Positions 11,801 through 24,014 of a stretch of 64,000 bases of DNA are shown piece by piece; the first letter of the stretch is position 1; each line of letters begins with the position of its first letter. A program made the position numbers and the translations under genes. The notes under the pieces are model-generated. The model ran no database searches. It was given only the letters and a program-made list of their open reading frames with translations, and was not told where the DNA came from. The stretch comes from Moniliella sp. 'wahieum' (taxonomy: Eukaryota > Basidiomycota > Moniliellomycetes > Moniliellales > Moniliellaceae): NCBI GenBank assembly GCA_003971905.1, contig RSEE01000016.1, positions 744,001 to 808,000 of the forward strand, in the 5' to 3' direction.

Positions 11801-13194
11801 AGCCAAGCCTAGGCGCCCCTTGACTGCCAGCGACTACAAAGCACGGCACAAGTTTACGTTTGATATGTACGTCAGTGCCCTCTCTCCCTCCCCCCTGCCT
11901 TGGCCCGTGACTGATTTGATGTGACTTGCAGTGTGGGGAATGAACTAGCTCCAAAGTCCAACTACGATTTTCGGTTCAAGACGTACTGCAGCGAAGTATT
12001 CCGTGACTTGCGAGCACTCTTTCACCTCGACACGGCCGATTATCTCTTATCGCTCACGTCGCAGTACATTCTCTCCGAACTTGGATCTCCTGGCAAGAGT
12101 GGTTCGTTCTTTTATTTCAGCGGAGACTATCGGTTTATCATCAAGACCATCCGCCATTCTGAGCAAAAGTTTTTGTTGCGTATCCTTCCTGCTTACCATG
12201 AACATGTGCGCAAGAACCCCCACACCCTTCTCAGCCGCTTCTACGGTCTCATCGCGTCCAGTTGCCCCATGGCAAGAAGATCCACTTTGTCATCATGAAC
12301 ATCTCTTCCCGCCTCACCGTGACATTCACGAGACATATGATCTGAAGGGATCTCTTGTCGGACGCGAGTACCCCGAGTGGAAGCAGCAGCGAAAAAGGGG
12401 GCGACGCTCAAAGACATCAATTGGCTTCGACGCCAGCGCACCATTGAACTTGGGCCGGATAAGAACAAGCTGTTTCAGGCGCAGTTACGGTCGGATGGGC
12501 CTGCTGCAGCGACTGAACGTGATGGATTACAGTTTGCTGATTGGTTTGCACGATTTGCGCAAGGGCAACTCGCAAAACTTGCGGCAAGAGAAGCTCACGC
12601 TCTTCCAACCTCATCCGCTGTCTCCGGCCGAATCGGCCTCGACCAATCCATGACGCGCACCGCGAGCCGTCCGCTCAAACGTGGTCCCGACGCTACAGCG
12701 TTACGGCAAGCGGTGCAGCGCTCTGATCCTCGTAGCTTTGACCATGCCGACCGCCAACTTCCCGACAAGGATGGCCGAGAACGACTGTACTGCGTCTTTT
12801 ACCAAGAGGAAGGCGGATTCCGGTCGACATCGTCCGTCGACAATCAGCCGGCGACTGGATCTACTACATGGGTGTCATTGACCTCTTTACGCCCTACACC
12901 TTTTCCAAACGAGCCGAACACATCTTCAAAAGTGTCGCTTACGATCGTCACATGATCAGTCCGGTGGCACCCAAGGAATATGGCAAACGGTTCCTCCGCT
13001 TTATGCGGACCATCAGCGATCCTCAAGGCATCTGGCCCGGATGGCGCCACCAAGCTCATTTGGCCGAGAAACGAATGGAAAAGCCTCCGCCCGAACTGGC
13101 CGGGAGGAGAAACATGCGATCGAGGTTGTGGAATCACGCGCTCGCCTGTCCTCCCGCGGGGGCGACCTTGACAATTAAAAGCGCCCCGAAGTAG
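8838..13194 (+). CDS. MSS4: Phosphatidylinositol-4-phosphate 5-kinase, Mss4 type, frameshifted
   Basis: This kinase makes PI(4,5)P2 from PI4P at the plasma membrane, a lipid needed for actin organisation and endocytosis. The C-terminal third is unmistakable. It holds [20 protein letters not shown] near 11715, then a 65-nt intron (11867-11931). The ATP-binding region [19 protein letters not shown] follows near 12095-12150, with [17 protein letters not shown] near 12250, the LKGS element near 12345, [18 protein letters not shown] near 12515-12565 and [17 protein letters not shown] near 12870-12920. The N-terminal half is a long Ser/Pro-rich low-complexity region, as in other fungal Mss4 proteins. 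I chose the ATG at 8838 because it opens an Ala/Pro-rich frame; the start is uncertain. Single-base shifts break the kinase domain near 12245, 12300, 12377, 12495 and 12855. As the enzyme is essential in yeasts, I suspect sequence error. The C-terminal stop at 13194 is approximate. Confidence 0.9.
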
Positions 13195-15262
13195 GTTGGT
13201 CCAAGGCCATCCTGCCATGCGCTTGTCTTCCTCACGTCTCTCACCACCTCCTTTGGTCTTGCGTGGGCGCGAACGAGCACAACTTATTGGGTTGGCGCGG
13301 GGCGTTAACCTGAAAGTCTGCTTTCTTCCTTGAAGTGTCCTTTATCGTTCTCATTCGTGTTCTGCCCCCTTTTGGGTGGTCCTTCCTTCTGTCCTTCTTT
13401 TTTCTCCCCCGCGCTCCTTCATGCACTTCCCCCCTCCTCGCCCCCAAGCCTCATTTTTTTGCCTGTACCAACCGCATCTTCCCCTATCGTTCTTCATACT
13501 CTACTGCTCTTACCATTCATTACCTTGACTCTTTTTTGCCTGATCATTTTTTCTATATCTTTTCCCATTAGCAGCACCTTCTTCTGCTTCTCTGCCAGCC
13601 CTTTTGCTTGACCAAACGTGTACGCATATCCCTCCACCTTGCGCCCGCTGGCCTGCGCATGAACTATCGACTACCCCGCACGCGTGCCAATGTACTTGCA
13701 TACACGTCCCCCAACTTCCCGGTAACCGGTATCCTCACTCGGCAGGGTCGGGGTGTGGGTGTGCTGGCGCTCCACATGGACCGTGCAACCCGCAACAAGC
13801 AACAGGGCCGTCGAAACTTCTTTTTTCAACGGCGTACGCGTGGGGTACAGACGCTGCCGCGCGTCCCCTTAGGCGTAAGTATTGTGGGCCTATGGATGCG
13901 CGGATTCTGAAGCGTTCGGCTCAGACAGGGGTGGCGTGGCTGAGCATGGTATGGATGGAGGATGGAGGACAGAAAACGAGACGCATTGGATCCAATTGCA
14001 TGGGCAAGAAATATGGGGAGACCGCGGACCGTAGGTCCGTCCCCTTTGGGATTGTTTGCCTTGCCCTCTGCTGTCGATCTGGCATGGGACACTATGGTGT
14101 GACATGTGCATGTGACATGCGACATGTGACAAGATATGTGGCGCACCTTCGACGCTGGACCCTTCTTTGGGGCCAAGGTGTGATTTTCGATCCATTTTTG
14201 CCATGATCGATTCTCGACCTTTCTCGACCCATTATCTGCATTATCAATCGAAAGCTGAGCGTGCTGAAGCTCGCGAGGCTGGGGGAAGTGCCGGGGCGTT
14301 GGTGTTGTGTTTGGTCGACAAGAATCTGCGAGAAAAGTAGTTGCATGGGGCGCAACTGCCACCTCTGTTGGGCTTGCCGCACAGGGTGCTCCTGGTGTGT
14401 TGATGCCTGTGATGCATGATGATACCATGGGCTGGCCAAGCCCTGCCAAGCTCCTGGAGTGGCTATGCTGCGTGACGCGTGAAGCTCACCCTTGCGAAGC
14501 TATGACTCCAATGCTCGGCTTGCTCCTCGGTCCGACTCGAGGGCCTGAGACTCCGTCTGATCTAGCGTGTGTGTAGGCGCCTGCGTCCGTCCGGCACTGT
14601 CCCAGCTCTTTTTCTCTGTCCTGCCCAACGATGGGGTTGCGTCATACATCGTGCTCCATAGTTTTAGTTTATGCACCGTGCACGTTCGCGTGGAAACGAG
14701 AAGATGCCCCCGGCGGGCAAAGCAAACACCAAGGTGTGGGGTAGAGACACGAGCCACAGACGTCCCATGGTACTGATATCCGCCGGCGGACAAGCAAGGC
14801 CAGGGAAACCCCGTCGGTGCCATCAACTTCCCTTGAGCTTTTCAAGTCCTCTTTTTGTGTGTGGGCGCAAGCGTCTGCTTTGAGTTTATCGGGAGGATCT
14901 ACGAAAAAAGTACCCATAATAGAGGTATGAATATAATGAATGGTGTGCATCGCAAACGGTGGCATTTGACAATAGATAAGCAAGTATAGTCGTGGTGAGG
15001 CGCGGCCCCTTCCTGTTGTAAACCCGACCCGGCCAAGCACGAGCGGGTAAATGATATAGACATCAGGCGAGAAACTGAGGCACACATCCAAACAGAGGAT
15101 GCCCATCATATTTAGTTGTCTTGAGAGCGGAAGTGGTGGGAAGTAGATGGATAGGCAAGGGAAAAACGAGGATGTGGGTGGGGGGTCCATCGTGGGTACC
15201 TTACCACCCAGACTGGTACAGCAGCGGGACGGGGAACACATCGTTCTCATCTTCCATCTGCG
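13195..15262. other. Intergenic region without a supported gene
   Basis: A strongly pyrimidine-rich tract lies at about 13325-13610, followed by an ATG at 13660. The frame from there (MNYRLPRTRANVLAYTSPNF, ending near a GTAAGT donor-like site at 13872) could be a small exon, but nothing supports it further. GTGACATGTG-type words cluster at 14093-14130. Other open frames are unremarkable. Confidence 0.5.
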
Positions 15263-16305
15263 TCAGTGGCTTGCGCAGCATCGAGCGCCCTCGTGAAGCA
15301 CCAGGGCTGAGTTCCTCCGAAGTGCGGTGCGAGGGGGGAACAGGGGGGCACAGACGCGGAGCTGAAGCAAAGCCGAGAGGAGTCGGCTTGCAAGGGCTCC
15401 GCTTGCCCATCGCACGCGGAATGTACCTGCGTGCGGTGGAACAAAAGGGATAGGAGAGATAGGCGTGGTGGACGACCGTGCCGGGAGCGGTGCCTTGCGC
15501 TGAGGGGGTTGGACCTTGCTCTCCTCATCCAGTTCCATCTCAAATACATCTCCTTCCTCCACGGGGGACGCACGCATTGGCTCGTGGCCCCATGCCCAAG
15601 CAGATGCCGACTGGGTCGGGGAGCACGGAGACTCGGTTCGTCCGTCGCTGCTGAGCTGGACCGCAGGGAAGAACGGGAGGGAACGCGAATGGGAGCGGCG
15701 CTTGCCATGGCCAAACGCACAACCTGGGGGCGATGTGCGATCTGGGTCCCGGCCCCGAACTTTGCTGGTTCTGCGCCCCATACTGCGACCACGGCTTTCC
15801 ATGCGGTGGGTAAGCGAAGTGTGCTGGACGCGAGAGGGCGACGACCAAAGACGAGCGGGTCAAGAGGCGTGGCAATGGACGAGTCTGGACAAGGGTTAGG
15901 TTCGCGATCGGACAGATGCATGCGGTGGAATCGCCACGTACCATCTTCAGGAGTCGACGACGTGGCCGACACTGGCGGCGAGAGTGACAGGCTCGGTGAG
16001 CGGGAAACGTGGGCGGAGCTGGTGCGCGGCGCGCGGGGCACAGGCACAGCCATGGCCATGGACGCCGACAAAGTGCCCATGGAGACTCGGAGAGAGGGCA
16101 GGTACTGGCTACCGATCCTGCCAAGCGGTGGCCGTAGCGACGGACAGGGTGGCGCCGGCGCCGGGGCCTTGCAGTGGGCGCTGGGCCCGCGGCGGGAGAG
16201 AGGCGGAAGCATGAGGCGGCTGGTGCTGGGGGCGGAGGTGCAGAAGTGGGCGGGGCTGAGCTGGAACGGGTGGCCGTGGGCGGGGGCAGTGCGAGAGAGA
16301 GCCAT
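15263..16305 (-). CDS. Unrecognised Ser/Pro-rich protein, frameshifted
   Basis: The ATG at 16305 opens a Ser/Pro/Ala-rich frame (MALSRTAPAHGHPFQLSPAH...). Its midsection reads SATSSTPEDGTWRFHRMHL, and a second frame carries SPVEEGDVFEMELDEESK near 15535-15590 and STTPISPIPFVPPHAGTFR near 15420-15480. The shift between frames falls near 15800. A TATATAT sequence 90 bp upstream of the start supports this strand and start. The sequence looks disordered with several SP/TP sites. I recognise no domain. The stop at 15263 belongs to the last good frame but could be displaced by another shift. Confidence 0.5.
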
Positions 16306-18063
16306 GGCGATGGTGGGGCTGGGGCTGGACTGGGACTGGCTATTGGTGCATGGAGGAGGGGTGGTGGGCCAGAAAGCAAGGCGGGCGGGGAGGTCTATAT
16401 ATCTCCGCCCCAACCGGCGTTAGCTGCAGGGGCGGCGCTTCCTAGTTACTGCGGCGCACGTGTTGGCCGCCCAGGCACGGCCGCGCAGTACGCAATGCGT
16501 GCGAATGACTCGACTGCTGATGCAATTTTTTTCTCGCCATCCGCCGCCGATCCAACCGGTGGCGTGTTTCCTGGCACGCGTGACCACCGGTATTGACCCG
16601 TGATCATGACTGCGAGTCACCGATCCAGGTGGCCATCTCAGATCGATCTCAGCATCGACATCCATCATCCATTCATCACGCCCCCCTCAAGTTGGCACAT
16701 CGATGGATCGATGGGATGGATGATTGGTCCTAACGGGCGGCAGAAGACGGCAGATGGCGCCATGCCACGCAATTGTCCGGCCACGGATGGATCGCCTATC
16801 CCATCGGCCATCTCTCTAGCCAGGCTGCCGCGGGCGTGCCGGAGGCCATCACGCACCGGACGCCCGCGCGTGCCCGAAGAGTAGTCAGTCAGCTAATCTC
16901 CCTCAATTGCTCAGTACCCAGTGGCGCGCTCCGCTTGCCATATCTGATGGATCCGCAGCACCCCGATCAACACCATCTCGCATCTCTTTCTCATCGATCA
17001 TCGATCTCATCGATGGATCCCGTCAAAGCGCACCAATGCATGCCATCGTCTCAGGCATCTGCGCTCTGCGCAACTATCAACCGATGTGTGCATTGCATCA
17101 GACGACCATATTCACGTCCCGGTCGGAGTACTCAAGACGGAGTACTGAGCGGTGCTCATGCGCTCATTGAATCTTGAATCTTGATCATCAATGATTCATT
17201 CCCCCCTCCTTTTCCGCCACACACCCTCCAGACCTTTCGACCGTTTTTTTTTTTCCGATCGACTCGTAGGCTAGTTGCCCGGGTTACCAAGTTGCCTGAT
17301 CGGTCGCACCGGGACGCCCCTTGCCCGCCTGATGATCGGGTGTTCGTTCCATCTTGGGGGCAATATCGAGTATGGCCTTGGCGCTGTCAGAGGCATAGCA
17401 TAGCTCCGAAAGCAGCTGGGCCATGGAGATTGAAGATGCAAAAAACCGCGACGCAATGACTCGATGACCGGAGAAGACCGATGTGCGGAGTCCAGATACT
17501 CACCAACCCCGCACGTGACTTAAGCTCAGATAATCGACATTCAAGTTGAACGTTGAACGTTCAATGAATACGGCAACCGAGCAGTTCCTCGTTCCCCACG
17601 TGCCGGCCCCCGGCTTGCTTGTGCAGCTTGTCTGGTGCAGCTCCCGCGCGGGCCGCATGGGTGCGAGCCATTGAACGTTGCAACCAGGAAAGAGACTGCC
17701 CCCGTGCGGATGGTCTGCGTGGCGCCGCTCGCGGGGTTAGCCGCCAGCTGCCCCGCGCCTCGTTCTGCGCCACGCGACAGTCCGGGGCCATGGAGCATGC
17801 ATGCCCGGAGTGGCGACCGTGCATAGCAGATCATCGCCGTTGGAGCTGCCTAATCGGGGCGCCAGTCCAGAACACCCCGCCGCGTCCCGGGCATAGCGGG
17901 TGGAGGAGAGGCGGCCTGGCGATGCGCCCGAGAGCCCGCTCCTTCTTGCGCTCCCCCATCTTCTCCGCCCTCCCACCCGCCCTCCCCACGCTCTCCTTCT
18001 GCCCGTCCCCGCTTCCTCCCACTTGTGCCTGCCCACTCCGCCTCTCCGGCTGGTGCGTCACCA
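16306..18063. other. Intergenic region with ATCGATGG and GTTGAACGTT words
   Basis: This divergent spacer lies between the Ser/Pro-rich gene and the MFS gene. Inverted words such as CATCGATGGATCGATGG (around 16700) and ATCGATCATCGATCTCATCGATGG (around 16994, shown in part) are frequent. A GTTGAACGTTGAACGTTCAA tract lies at 17545-17564. No coding frame with a recognisable motif is seen. Confidence 0.55.
16396..16402 (-). promoter_or_regulatory. TATA-like box of the 15263-16305 gene
   Basis: TATATAT sits about 90 bp upstream of the ATG at 16305 in otherwise GC-rich DNA. The placement is consistent with a core promoter for the minus-strand gene. Confidence 0.45.
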
Positions 18064-20111
18064 ATGACGCCCGCCCGCGACGATACGCCAGGTGCCTCCC
18101 TGAGCACTCTTGTCCACCTTGGCACCCACGACCCCTCCGATGCCGTCTCCGATACCTTGGCTGGACCCGGCTCTGCCATCCTCCCCCCACCCCTCCCTCC
18201 CATCACCACCGCTATCCGTCTACGGTGCGTTCTGACAACGAAGACAACCCGCGCTTGGTTGAGTCCCCTGGGCGCGATGTGGCGCGTCAGATGGACGAGG
18301 AGGTGGCCTTGGAACGTGTTCGGAGCGGGGAGAGCATCCTGACTGCCCCCAGTCTTTCTGGCCTCATGGCAGGCTGACACGCCTGCCTTCCGTCGCATCC
18401 CGCGTCCAGGCCAAGCTGCTGAACAAGGGCATGCCCGATTCGAACCAAGACGTGCAGCTGTCGCTGGAAAAGGAGATGGCGCAGCACGAAGCCGAGGAGG
18501 ATCCCAACCTAGTCACTTGGGACAGTCCCAACTCGCGCGAGAACCCACGCAACTGGCCGTATGTGAGGAAACTATTGTGCGCCACCACGGTTGCTCTCTA
18601 CTCTTTCCTTTCGCCCCTTTCTTCCTCGGTTGTCGCGCCAGCGCTCGACCAGATTGCGTTGGACCTAAACGTTCAAAACAAAGCGGAAGTCGATATGGTG
18701 TTCTCGGTCTTTGTGTTGGCCTATGGATTCGGTACGTCGTCTTGTCTTTCCCCATCCCGTCCCACGCCCTCATACCTACTGATATCGGTTGCCCTGGTGC
18801 ATGCCACTCATTCCCCGCCGCCTTGCAGGCCCCTTTATCTGGTCGCCCTTGTCAGAGATCTACGGCCGAAGACCGATCTTGGTCAGTGGCAATCTCATGT
18901 TTCTCGCCTTCAACCTGGGAACTTCCTTTGCCCACAAGGGTGCTGGCGTATCGGGCAAAGTGCAGATGATGGTCCTTCGGTTCCTCGCTGGATTCGGAGG
19001 CAGCGCACCTCTTGTTCTCGGCGGGGCCACCGTAGCCGATCTGTTTGTACCAGCCCAGCGAGGGACAGCAATGAGCATTTACTCGGCTGCGCCGGTCCTT
19101 GCTCCAGCTCTGGGGCCCTTGCTTGGTGGCTGGATAGCAGACCGGTTGACAGGTACCTACAGCTGGAGGGTGTCACTCTGGGCCACCTCGGGTTTTGCCG
19201 CCTTGGTTGCCACAGTGGGCTTTTTTGTGTTGCCCAGACGTACCAGCCACGGATCCTGCATGTCAAGTGCGAAAAGCTCAAGCGCCAGACGGGCAACGAT
19301 AAGCTCTACACTGCGTTTAGCACCGTAGAGCTTCCAACAAGGAACGCATTCGGCGCGCCATGGTCCGGCCTTACTTGATGCTTGGTTCAGAGGTGATCCT
19401 GATGGCGCTGGCCGTGGCCATGGTAATCTTATATGGGTGTTTCTATACTGCGCTTACCAGCTACGAACAGATCTTTAAGCATATTTACCACCAGAGCACC
19501 GTCATTGCCGGGCTCAACTACCTTGCCATCTTTTGGGGTGCTCGATTGGCGGGCAAACAGGGGGTCGAGCGGTTGATATCGTTTACCGTCGTCTGACCGA
19601 GCACAACGGGGGGGTGCGGCAGCCAGAGTTCAAACTTCCCGTCTTTATGATCGGCGCCATTCTTTTCCCTATTGGATTGATTATGTATGGGTTTAGCGCC
19701 CAATATCATGCCTTTTGGTTAGTGCCCGACATTGGTGCTGTTATCTTTGCGTTTGGCAACTTCGTCTGCATTTTGGCTCTGCAAACGTGTACGTACCTTG
19801 CTTCCCTTTCTCTTTCTCTATTGGGTTTGACTAAGGACTGACACCTTTGATGCGCTGGGGTTTGGGGGGTAGACGCTGTCGACTGCTACAGCATCTTTTC
19901 GGCCTCGGCCCTTGCTTCCCTCTGGCACGTTCGTGGTATGGCGGGCTTTGGGTTCCCGCTTTTTCGGTCTACATGTACAATGCGCTCGGGTATGGGTGGG
20001 GCAATGGGTTGGTCGCGCTCATTTTGCCATTGTGGGTCTGCCCACTCCGTTGTGTTTACAAGTACGGCCCGTGGCTCCGCCAACGAAGCAAGTATCATCG
20101 CGCGGCCATGA
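18064..20111 (+). CDS. MFS transporter, DHA1 family (polyamine/multidrug H+ antiporter type), frameshifted
   Basis: This is a plasma-membrane 12-helix drug:H+ or polyamine:H+ antiporter of the yeast Tpo1/fungal DHA1 kind. The ATG at 18064 starts a hydrophilic N-terminus with DSPNSRENPRNWPYVRKL near 18525-18575, typical of this subfamily. Two introns fit the frame: 18732-18828 and 19789-19872. Signature pieces are FIWSPLSEIYGRRP (motif A, after the first intron), GFGGSAPLVLGGATVADLF, PVLAPALGPLLGGWI (motif C) and YSWR near 19160. The second half has a long cytosolic loop, then RPYLMLGSEVILMALAVAM and further membrane segments up to the stop at 20111. Single-base shifts occur near 18225, 18370, 19240, 19330 and 19540. 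The substrate cannot be told from sequence. Confidence 0.85.
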
Positions 20112-20400
20112 AGGCAGGTGTCTATAGTCTTGCACACTGTGGAGTCGTGCCGTGCCGAGCGCACCGGAGGGGGCGGGACACGTGACTCGGATGCGAACAT
20201 TTCAACCGTCAACGGACGCCTGGTAAAAATCAGCAGCGGAACGGGCGGAAGAGCCGGCGGGCGGGACCGGGAGGGCCGGGCGGGACCGGGCGGAATACGC
20301 GGTCCGCACGGACTCGGGCCAGCTGAGATCTTCTGGCCGGCAACACCATCGGACGCGCCCTGCTCCCCACGACGCTGGACGCTGGACGCTGAAGGTGGCG
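20112..20400. promoter_or_regulatory. Short intergenic spacer between MFS and ABC genes
   Basis: About 290 bp of GC-rich DNA with several CGGGCGGGAC/GGGCCGGGC repeats at 20240-20295 separate the two same-strand genes. It must contain the ABC gene promoter. No TATA box is evident. Confidence 0.35.
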
Positions 20401-23400
20401 ATGCTTGTGCCCCGCCCCTCCGTTGGCCGTCTGGCCATGGCCGCGCGCACGAGCGTGCGTGCTGGCGCTCTCGCCGCTCCCCGCCGCCCCTGCTCTGCTC
20501 GCCCGCCCATCGCACCGCCTCCTCCTCCTCCTCGCATCGCCATCGCCATCGCCCGCGGCACCCGCTGAGCCCGACAGCCACAACTCTCTTCGTTCCGCCC
20601 CTTCTTCTCCTTCTTCTCCTTCTTCTGCTCCTTCTTCTCCACCCCCAACATCGCACCCAACCGCAGATGCGTCCGTTTCCGCGCCCGTTTCCACACCCTT
20701 TCCACATCTGTTTCCGCCACCACACCCGCCCCTCCATCACCTCCCCCGCCTACGAAGCCAAAGCCGACGGTCGCCTCGACGCTTGAAACTGTCTCAACCA
20801 TCTTGCGTGCTCCTGGCCGCCTGACCCGCTCCACTCTGCAACAGACGCGTCAGGCTGCGCTTGCCCTGCAAGAGCGTACGGCTGCCTCCCGTGCCCGCGC
20901 CCCGTGCTTGGCAACGCGCTCAGCTCCACCCAGTCCTGGGTCCCGTGCTGCGTCTGCTCGTCCGTCTCTGGGCACAGCTAACGGGTGCGATTCGCGCTGC
21001 CTGGCGCGCTGCTGCTGCCCGCGTGGCCAGTCGCCCCGCTGCGCGAAACACCCAGTTGGCGCTGGCGGCCGAAAAGCAAGTTGCTGGCCGGTTGGGACTC
21101 GCTTTTGGGACCGACCGCAATCGCGCGGCAGCGGCCTTGGCCTTGGCCCTGCTGGGTGCCGCGGCGACGCTTGTTTGCCCTGGGTGGCGGGCGGGTTGGT
21201 GGATGCGTATGCGGCGCGCTTGAGCCAGCCGCCTGCGGACGGGGACGTGCCCCGGCGGGCGGGGTGTGGGCAAGTTGTCCTTGACGGGGGTGGCGACTGT
21301 GTTGTTGGTGCTTTTGGCCGCGCGGGCGGGCGGTCAGACGGGTGGGACACTCTTGTTCCAACTGGCTTCCGTTCGCACCTCCACTCGCCTTCGTACGGCT
21401 GTAGGGGAGAAACTGTTGGCAGCTGACGCGCCTTGGGCGCAAGCCCATGGTCGTCTGGCTGCGCAGGCAGCCAACAAAGACTTGGCGACGCTCTGTACGT
21501 TGGATTCCTGTTTGTTTCCTCGTGGTTGATTGGCATGGTACTGACCAGACCGGTGGCCAGCTGCCTCCTTGCAGGGCTCCGTCCTGCCTCTGGTCGGCCA
21601 GGGCGCAGTGGCAACGGGTAGTGCGGTCGCGCTGGTCTCGTCGGCACCTGTGCTGGCTTTAATTCTGGCGGTACTGGTGCCCGCTCTGAGCCGGGCGACC
21701 TATGTCTACGAACGGTTCCTCTCGCACCAGGCCGAGGACGTGGCTGCGTTGCGGCAAAGCGTGGGGTCGGCCTTGGAACATGCGTTCCCCCCGCTACCGA
21801 ATCCACATCACTTGAGCCAACCCAACGGGAAAAGGACCAAGCCGACACTGCCACGTACTTGACCATGAAGCGACTGGCCAAGAAGGAGAGGTAGCCGCCT
21901 CGTTGGCACGACACGTTGACGCGCTCGCGCAGGCCGAACGGGCCCAGGCCCAGGCGTGGGGGATCCATTCCGGTGGAGCTGGCTTACTGGGCAATGGAGT
22001 GGCTCTCGCGCTCCTCGGCTACGGCGGTCTGTTGGTCGCGCGTGGCACCCTCTCACCGGGGCACTGGTCTCCCTCTCGTTGTACACTGCTCTCCTTGGCA
22101 ACGCGCTCCCGCCCACCCGTGCGGCCTATTCGCAGACGGCCAATGGGCTGGCCGCTGCCAAACGGTTGTTTGACTTGCTGGAACCCACAGGGGGCGAGCC
22201 AACCCAGGCCCGAGCTCTCCCTGAGGACCAACCCCCCGGTCCCAACTCTTTGGTGCAGTTTATCAACGTATCTACTCGGCCCGGCGCCGAGCCCGTACTG
22301 AACAAGGCCGATCTCACCGTGCCGGCGGGGCAGAGTGCCGTGTTTGTGGTACCGCCCGGACCGAGTTCCAGCCAGGAGCGGGGCGTCGGTGTTTGACTTG
22401 GTGCAGGGCTTGGCCGTTCCCCAAGATGGACAAGTGCAGGTGGATGGCGCACCTCGTTCGCCCGGCTGTCTGCGCAAGGCTTTTGTCGCCGTTGAGGCTC
22501 TCCCCTCGTTTGGCGCGGACCAGACCATTGGTCAGGCCATTGCTTCGGGCGCCGAAGCAGGCGCACGCGTGGCGACTGACAAGGAGCTGGAACGAGCAAT
22601 CCAATGGGCTCAGTGCGACAATCTAGCTGTTTCTCCGGGTCTGGACGCCCCTGCCAAAGACCTGAGCGGTACAAATGCCTGGCGTGTCGGCTTGGCCCGC
22701 GCCTTGGTTCGTGTCCAGACCCAGACTGGCTCGGTGGATTCCAGTCCTCCCGTCCTCCTCCTCGATCTGCGTGGGGTGGAGCGGGCTGCCTCCCTAGCCG
22801 AACCCGGGGGGGAACAGGGCGCCTACCTCGCCGCGCAGGCCATTGCCGCCACTCACAAACCGTAGGGGCACCCATCTGGATTCCTCCTCGCTTGGCACGT
22901 CCAAATCCATTTGGCCTCAGCTCCAGCCGCATGTGCTTGTCCTCTCTCCCGAAGGCCAGGTGGTGCAAGCAGGCTCGCTCGACACGGTCGATCTGCCCGG
23001 CTCTGCATTCCAAACGATGCTAGCCAAGGCGCGGCTGCCTCCTTCTCCTCTGTCTGCACCGGGCCCTGAGGACCCTCACCATCGTCTTGCTCTGGCGGGA
23101 CGTGCTCCGTTGTCGGGGGCCTGGGCTCGCCCCAAGCGCCAACGTTCAAGCCTCCGGGCCAACAAACGGTCGCCTTGCACACCTCGGCTCGCCGCATGGA
23201 CGCACTTAACCAGACCGAGCAGTGGAGCGTTGCGGAGGCCACTGCTGCCCCGTTACGCCCCCTCTCCCCTGCCCAGCTCGACGCGCTGCATCTTCATGCT
23301 CAGCTCGCACCACCGAGCTGGCCTGGGGCACCGCCAGCGCCAGAGGATCTGGACGAAATGTTGGCCATGTTCCATTCGGTCCAAACCAAAGACCTCCAAC

Positions 23401-23423
23401 CCAACGAGAAAGGCGAGCCATGA
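20401..23423 (+). CDS. ABC half-transporter, mitochondrial ABCB type, degenerate ATPase domain, frameshifted
   Basis: The ATG at 20401 (or the in-frame one at 20437) opens an Arg/Ala-rich, acid-free N-terminus (MAARTSVRAGALAAPRRP) that looks like a mitochondrial presequence. A type IV exporter membrane domain follows. Helices include GVATVLLVLLAARAG near 21285, a segment after the intron at about 21495-21574, and the last pair ending NGLAAAKRLFDLLEPTG near 22150. The nucleotide-binding domain aligns in order but lacks key residues. The Walker A site has become VPPGPSSSQERG near 22350 with no GKS/T in any frame. The signature is LSGTNAWRVGLARALVR near 22662-22710 instead of LSGGQ. Walker B is VLLLDLRGVER near 22755 without the Asp-Glu pair. 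The stop is at 23421-23423. Frame shifts occur near 20560, 20900, 21180, 21830, 22060, 22375, 22865 and 23150. MDL-like by architecture; function unknown. Confidence 0.75.
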
Positions 23424-24014
23424 GGCATGAGGCGCCCAAAATGAGAAGTGAGAATATGCATTTTCTTGGACCTGGTGAGCCAAAGTGGTCGGTGGATAGC
23501 GCAGCTATGCGTGGGAGGGTGGACAGGTAGTTGAGAGGCATGGATAGGCACGATGATCGATATGATTGATGATCGATGAACGTTGAACTGGAGACGAACT
23601 ACGATCATATGGCACAAGCAACTGATTCTCTCGGCCCAATTTCGCTGTGGGGTGTGCACGTTATGAAGTCCAGATATTTTCTGCGAAAGATGGTATGGAC
23701 ATGAAGTCTTCTCCTGAGGCTTGAAGCTGGGTATGGGACTCCAGAGTGAAGGGAGAAAGAGAAAGCAAGCTGGGCCAGGCGATGGGGTAGCCAGAGATCC
23801 AAGACGTCAGCCTGGCCCGACAGCCAGCAGAAGGGGAAATGTGTTATTGTGCAACCTGTAATTCTAGCAGCCAGTCAGTACCGAAACCATACAATGGCGC
23901 GGGGAATGGGACATACTGTATCTAGCGGGGGCAAAAACAGAACGGGGCCAAAGTGGCTGGGGAGGTGAGATCGAGGATTTTGATAGTGGGCAATGGAATC
24001 GGGGCGTGTCAGGA
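23424..24014. other. Convergent intergenic region
   Basis: This spacer lies between the ends of the ABC and coiled-coil genes. It is moderately AT-richer, with GATGATCGAT words at 23552-23578 followed by GAACGTTGAAC. No gene is seen. Confidence 0.5.

Noticed and set aside
13604-14206. 200-codon open frame on the plus strand after the PI4P 5-kinase
   Set aside because: Cys/His/Pro-rich text with no repeat or motif; overlaps equally long frames on the other strand, as expected for GC-rich non-coding DNA.
19886-20740. 284-codon minus-strand frame opposite the MFS end and ABC start
   Set aside because: Runs antisense through two recognised genes and is Arg/Gly-rich; a shadow of GC-rich coding DNA.
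20850-21968. 372-codon minus-strand frame opposite the ABC transporter
   Set aside because: Antisense to the recognised membrane domain; Pro/Arg-rich shadow.
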